A stretch of 64,000 bases of DNA from the NCBI RefSeq assembly GCF_047511655.1, contig NC_133386.1, forward strand, positions 79,673,501-79,737,500. Reading direction: 5' to 3'. The notes beneath the pieces were generated by a model. That model was given only the letters and a program-made list of their open reading frames with translations, searched no databases and had not been told where the DNA came from. This document shows, in pieces, positions 59,228 through 64,000 of the stretch (the stretch's first letter is position 1; each line of letters opens with the position of its first letter). The translations under genes and the position numbers were made by a program. This DNA is from Castor canadensis (Eukaryota > Chordata > Mammalia > Rodentia > Castoridae).

Positions 59228-61652
59228 AGTCTTCATGTTTGTTTTTGTGCCAGTACCATGCTGTTTTTATTGGTATGACTCTGTAGTATAGTTTGAAGTT
59301 AGGTACTGTGCTAACTCCAGAGTTACATTTTTTGCTCAGTATTGCCTTAGCTATTCATTGTCTTTTGTGCTTCCACATGGTTAATTTTTCAATCTCAGTG
59401 ATGAATGTCATTGGAATTTTGATGGGGATTGTGTTGGACATGTAGATTGCTTTTAGTGGTATAGCCATTTTCACAATGTTAATTCTGTCAACCCATGAAC
59501 ATGGAGGATCTTTCTAGGTTCTGAAGTCTTCCATTTCTTTCTTCAATGGTTTATAGTTTTCATTGTAGAGGTCTTTCAATCCCTTTGTTAAGTTTATTCC
59601 TAAGTATTTTATTTTTTTGAGGCTATTGTAAGTAGAATTACTTTCCTATATTCTTTCTCAGTCTGTTCATTGTTGGTAGATACAAATTCACGCTGATATG
59701 TCTACCTGGTTTTTAATAAAGTTGCCCAAAATATATGATGAAGAAAAGACAGCCTCATCAACAAAACTGGGAAAACTGAAAATCTGCATGCAGAAAACTG
59801 AAACTCAATCCATTTGTTTTTCACCCTGTACTAATAACTCAAGTGGATTAAACACTCTAATATTAGACCTGAAACTTTGAAGCTAGTGCAGGAAAGAGTA
59901 GGGAATACACTGGAACTTATAGGCATAGGTAAAAGTTCCTAACTAGAACTCCAATGGCTTAACAACAATGAGAAAGGATTGACAAGTGGGACTACATGAA
60001 ACTAAAAAGCTTCTGTGCAACAACTGGTCTCTAAATTGAAGAAACTGCACATAAAATAGGAGAAAATATTTGTCAGTTATATGTCTGACAAGGAATTAAT
60101 AACCACAATATATAAAGAGCTTTAAAAAAGCTAAATGCTCCAAAGACCAATGATTCATTGAAGAAATGTGAAACTGAACTGAACAGAACTTTTTCAAAGG
60201 AAGAAGTTCAAATGGCCAAAAAATATACAAAGAAATGCTCAACATCCCTAGCCATAAAAGAAAAACAAATCAAAACCACATTAAGACTTCATCTCACTCC
60301 TATTAGAATGGCTGTCATCAAGAACACAAACAATAAATGTTGGTGAGGATGTGGGGAAAAAAGAACCTTCATACACTGCTGGTGGAATGTAAATTAGTAT
60401 AACTACTATGAAAACAGTTTTTGGAGGCTCTTCCAAAAACTAAAACCATAGAATTACCATATGACCCAGCAATACCACTCCTAGGGATACACCCAAAAGA
60501 ATGTAAGTCATGTTACAATAAAGGCAATTGCACACCCATCTTTATTTAAGCAGCACTATTCACAATAACCAAGCTATGGAAACAGCCAAGGTGCCCCACA
60601 ACTGATGAATGGATTATGAAAATATGGTATTTATATACAATAGAGTTTTATTCAGCCATGAAGAGGAATGAAATTTTGTCATTTGCAGGTAAATGGTTGG
60701 AATTAGAGAACATCATCTGAAGTGATGTCAATTAGGTTCAGAAAGCCAAAGACCACATGCCTTCTCTCATATGTGGAATATAGACCCAATACAAATACAA
60801 GAAAAATTACATACACATACAAGTATATACAGAACATGTACCAAAACATGGAACTGGTAGAGGAGAGCAAGGGAGAAGAAGAAGGAAAGAATGATAGTAA
60901 AAAATAATGAAATACATCACATCTGTGTAGGAATAAGACACAAGGAAACACACTGAAAACTGTTAAACAACACAGGATTAGGGAAAAAGGATGAGGAAGT
61001 ATGGGGATACATTGACTTAAACACAATGCATATACAGGTATAACACCAAGGCATAAATCCCACTGAACAAGGAACAGATAGTAAAATAACAAAGGAAAAG
61101 AGTGAAAAATGGGTCATGCTAAGGAGATGGCACTAACAGGAAGGGGAGGGTAAAAAGAGGAAGTAAAGAAGGTGAACATGGTTGATGTAGCTTCTATACA
61201 TGAATGAATATAGCAGATTTAAACCTGTTGAAATCACCATAAGAATGAGACTAAGGTAGAAAGGAAGGACTGAACCAATTTGGGATATATTATATCTGTA
61301 CATGGGAATGTCATAATAAAACTCCCTGCATAGCTATCTCAAATAAAACATGTCTTTTCAAAAACAAAGGATAGGAAGAGAAAGCAGGTTCTGCCTGAGG
61401 GTTGGTATTAGTGGTAGGAGAGAAGACATAAGGAAAGGGTGAAGGAGAATGAATACAGTGGAAATATTTCATAATCATGTATAAAAATGGAAAAAATGAG
61501 ACCTGCTGAAACTATTCTAAGAAGAAAGATGAAGGAAGGATAAAGGAAGATGCTGGACAGGGTGAATTTAACCAAGATAATATTGTAAGCACTTTTGTAA
61601 ATGTCACAATGTACCCCCACTACACAACAATATGCTAATAAAAATAAAATTT
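59228..61652 (+). mobile_element. L1 with large 5' inversion (twin-priming structure)
   Basis: 59228-59676 is ORF2 in reverse ('tgtgccagtaccatgctgtt', 'gctcagtattgccttagcta', 'cagtctgttcattgttgg'). From 59677 the sequence is forward ORF2 ('tagatacaaattcacgctga' onward), through FSKEEVQMAKKYTKKCSTS near 60195 to the 3' UTR and A-rich tail. The two parts abut in the L1 map: the reversed part ends where the forward part begins, with about 30 bases lost. ORF2 is broken repeatedly. Confidence 0.9.
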
Positions 61653-62029
61653 AAAAAGTAAGTATTAATTTACTTTTGAGTCTTAGCTCTGATATCTTGC
61701 TTGAGATCCAAACTCTTACTTCTCAACTCTCTTTTGGTTCACCCTACCTGAGTAGTCTTCACAAGATTTCACAATGTACATGTCAACTCAGTTATTTTCC
61801 ATGAGGTCATATTTGTTCTGCCTTCTATATTCTCAACTGTATTTAACAGTGTCACATCTACTCAGTAGCATAAGTCACATACTTTTTCACATTCTTGGAT
61901 AAACAGTTATTATAAGCAAAGTAGACTATGAAAAGTTCTAGAGTGAAGAAACTCATTTTGCTAAATCCATGGTTTTCCATTCACAGGATATTTTCATAGA
62001 ATATCTATTAAGACTCTACCAGAGTAGAA
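61653..62029. other. Unassigned sequence
   Basis: No gene or named repeat. Confidence 0.35.
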
Positions 62030-62135
62030 ATTAAAAAGTTATCATACACTGTAAGGTCCTCTGCAATCTGACTCTGACCTCATTTACAACTCTGTGCCCT
62101 CACTTGCTTCTCTGAAGCCACACTGGCCTCTTTGT
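62030..62135 (+). mobile_element. LINE-2 fragment
   Basis: 'actgtaaggtcctctgcaat', 'ctgactctgacctcatttac', 'gccctcacttgcttctctga' and 'agccacactggcctctttgt' are the well-known conserved part of the LINE-2 3' region. Confidence 0.75.
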
Positions 62136-62324
62136 TGTGGACTGACTACTCACCCCAATGCTGCAGGTTTAACCTATCCATAAGTGATCCTATGGCAATA
62201 ATGCCAAGGAAACAGAAATGTGAGGGAAGAAAACTACCAAAGCATTAGCTAACTCTAAGACGTTTATTATACCTTTGGGAATTTATTTGACTCAAACCCC
62301 AACTTGCTGATTTGATAAACCATA

Positions 62325-62338
62325 AATATTAATTTCTT
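62325..62338. repeat. 14-bp TSD (left) of processed pseudogene
   Basis: aatattaatttctt, repeated exactly at 63471-63484. Confidence 0.95.
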
Positions 62339-63470
62339 TTTTCCACTGTTAATGAGCCTCTTTTTTTTAATGAGGCTTTTTATTTTTGTGTCCTGAAAGG
62401 TCCCTTACTGGTCTTGCTTCCATGAAAGGCCAAAGACCAGGGAAAAAGGGAGGGGAACCAGGCAGCGTGTGGAGGGGTCATCTGTACAACAATCCATTTA
62501 TACACAGAACTAAACAGACAAGCACAGAGTCACTATTGCGGTTAGAAGTTGGTAACATGGGATGGGGAAAGAACATGAGGGGAGTAGAACTGTTGTTAAA
62601 AAAAATACAGCCCTCTCAAAACTGGGTGCCTGGGGAAGACTTGGGCTGCTTCAACCCAAGAGGAATCAGAAGATCAAAAGCATTTTGGGAAGGCCAGAGC
62701 CTTCAGGGATGGAGGGAGGATGAAGATCCAGGGCGTGGACTGTTTGGCAACTGGGGTGAAAGAATTGCCCTCTCCTTGCCGGAATACTCCAGCCTCTCCA
62801 TTCTGGCAGGAAGGGGGCATCCTGCAATCTCCAAGGGCAGGCCTGGGGCGGCCTGTGCTCCAGGCAGGGGGCTGGAGGGGGCTCACAAAGGCTTGCCCTC
62901 GAGGGAGATGACAGCACCGCTCTGCTCCCCAGCTTCTCTGCCAAGGTGCAGCGGTCCTTGACCTTCTCATAGCAGTTCACTTGTAATGTATGCCTGATCC
63001 CTGTCAGCTTCTTCTTGATGGCGTCCTTGGAGATGCGTAGATCATTTTGCTCTTAAGGAGTGCACACTCAAGGGCCCAGAAGATGAACACCAGGTCCTCC
63101 TTCTTGCTCTCCTTGGTCTTGTAGGTTGTGTCATAGAGAGCACATCCACAGTCCTTGTCTGGCAGCATCTTGACAAAGGTGGCGTAGGGGTCATCCACAG
63201 TTTAACCCACATCAGCTACCAGGATCTCCTTGACCTCCTCCAGGATGATGTTTTTCTTGTCCTCACTCAGGCAAAACAGCACCGCCGTCTTGCGTTTCTT
63301 CACTTCCTCTGGAGTGGAGGACTTGCACATCTTCACATCATTGAACACCTTGATGACACCATCAGAGACAGCCATACCAGAAGTCATGTTTCCAGAAGCA
63401 AAAAGGAGATGTCAAAGAGATCCAGAGAAGATCAGAGCCACTGCAGCTGCTGCCAGGATCTGACTGAACC
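62339..63470 (-). pseudogene. CFL1: Processed pseudogene of cofilin-1 (non-muscle cofilin)
   Basis: The parent protein is an actin-severing and actin-depolymerising factor of 166 residues with one ADF-H domain. Here the coding part runs from ATG 63387-63385 to a TGA at 62885-62883 on the minus strand with no introns. Blocks include [63 protein letters not shown] and [12 protein letters not shown]. Breaks: codon 62 (normally Q) is TAA at 63204-63202; one base is lost near 63028-63036; a further shift lies near 62908-62925. Ser3 is kept, while Ala2 is Thr. About 500 bp of 3' UTR with an A-rich end follow, and a short 5' UTR precedes. The 14-bp TSD shows L1-driven retroposition. No function is expected. 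Confidence 0.95.
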
Positions 63471-63484
63471 AATATTAATTTCTT
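63471..63484. repeat. 14-bp TSD (right) of processed pseudogene
   Basis: Exact second copy of aatattaatttctt. On the minus strand the junction reads TT|AAGA, a close variant of the L1 endonuclease site TT|AAAA. Confidence 0.95.
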
Positions 63485-63699
63485 AAAGCATATCTGACAG
63501 GCCTTTCTTCGTCATCACTGTATAGATATTAGTTTATAGAGTTCATCATTTTTATATGAGGTGCATCTAAATATTTGAAAGTAGCAATAAATGCAGAGTA
63601 GCTGGAACTTTTCTATAATGAAACTTTTAATTATTTCAGGATAGATCTTCTAATGACATCAGATTATAATATGATGTAATGGTAGTACTATACTGATAG
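63485..63699. other. Unassigned sequence
   Basis: No gene or named repeat. Confidence 0.4.
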
Positions 63700-63845
63700 T
63701 GGTGACACCAAAACGATAAAGAGTTTGGCATTTGAATTCAGATTGCGACACCCAAATTTTTACCTATCACTTACTCATTGTGTGATTTTAGTTATTTCTT
63801 TGGGCTACAGTATCCTCATATATAAACCAGGCATGATAAGTGTTT
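63700..63845 (+). mobile_element. MIR SINE fragment
   Basis: 'agagtttggcatttgaattc', 'agattgcgacacccaaattt', 'cttactcattgtgtgatttt' and 'gctacagtatcctcatatat' follow the MIR order. Confidence 0.65.
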
Positions 63846-63879
63846 TTTTTTTCCTGATCAGAATATTTTATCAGTGAAA

Positions 63880-64000
63880 CTTTAGTATGCATAAACATAG
63901 ATTAGAAGTGTTAAAACAGACCCCATCCCCAGGGGTTTTGATTCAGTACATCTTGAGTGAGATCCCTGAAGTTACATTTTTAGTACGTTTTCCAGTGATG
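63880..64000 (-). mobile_element. MER5A-like hAT (Charlie) remnant at window edge
   Basis: 'gttaaaacagaccccatccc', 'caggggttttgattcagtac', 'gaagttacatttttagtacg' and 'ttttccagtgatg' match the reversed MER5A order. The element continues past the window end, so its terminal repeat is not seen. Confidence 0.6.

Noticed and set aside
60703..61117. Membrane-like minus-strand frames of 66 and 129 codons
   Set aside because: They are antisense to L1 ORF2 end and 3' UTR.
1..64000. CRISPR array, operon, phage or plasmid system
   Set aside because: No regularly spaced direct repeats with unique spacers, no packed same-strand genes; content is mammalian retroelements.

Overview
This window looks like a gene-free, AT-rich stretch of a rodent nuclear genome, either intergenic or deep intronic. 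I found no intact protein-coding gene, rRNA, functional tRNA, CRISPR array or bacterial-type operon. The SINE set points to a rodent of the beaver lineage: ID-like tRNA-derived units, B1/7SL-like units, and composites of two 7SL-like monomers followed by an ID-like unit. Castor is my best guess, from memory of its SINEs; it is an inference, not a proof.

The dominant content is LINE-1, roughly 25 kb or about 40 percent of the window. The main copies are: a minus-strand truncated L1 at 2.94-6.14 kb; a structurally full-length but inactivated L1 at 15.47-22.37 kb with a 13-bp target-site duplication (TSD); a triple nest at 27.8-30.84 kb (ancient L1M, containing a younger L1 3' end, containing a still younger L1 3' end); a 5-kb L1 at 31.84-36.83 kb carrying a nested 5'-inverted L1 and an AAAG microsatellite; a nested opposite-strand pair at 52.0-53.9 kb; and a 5'-inverted copy at 59.23-61.65 kb. 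Short 3'-end fragments and older L1M pieces lie between them. Every RT reading frame is broken by stops or frameshifts, and two copies have also lost a catalytic Asp of the FADD motif.

Older repeats are LINE-2 (0.55-2.34 kb, 12.34-13.37 kb, 39.44-40.30 kb and shorter pieces), MIR SINEs, MLT2-like ERVL LTRs (0.93-1.32, 8.87-9.23 and 40.5-40.9 kb), a Tigger-type DNA transposon with a second, opposite-orientation terminal piece (50.73-52.0 kb), and a MER5A-like hAT remnant at the right edge.

The only gene-derived sequence I recognise is a processed cofilin-1 (CFL1) pseudogene on the minus strand at 62.34-63.47 kb. It is intronless, has a premature stop and frameshifts, keeps its 3' UTR, and is flanked by a perfect 14-bp TSD next to an L1-endonuclease-like site.

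The remaining intervals show no gene I can support and are listed as unassigned. I see no new molecular system here. The most informative material is the record of retrotransposition events: nested insertions, 5' inversions, unusual target-site structures and L1-mediated retroposition of a cellular mRNA.
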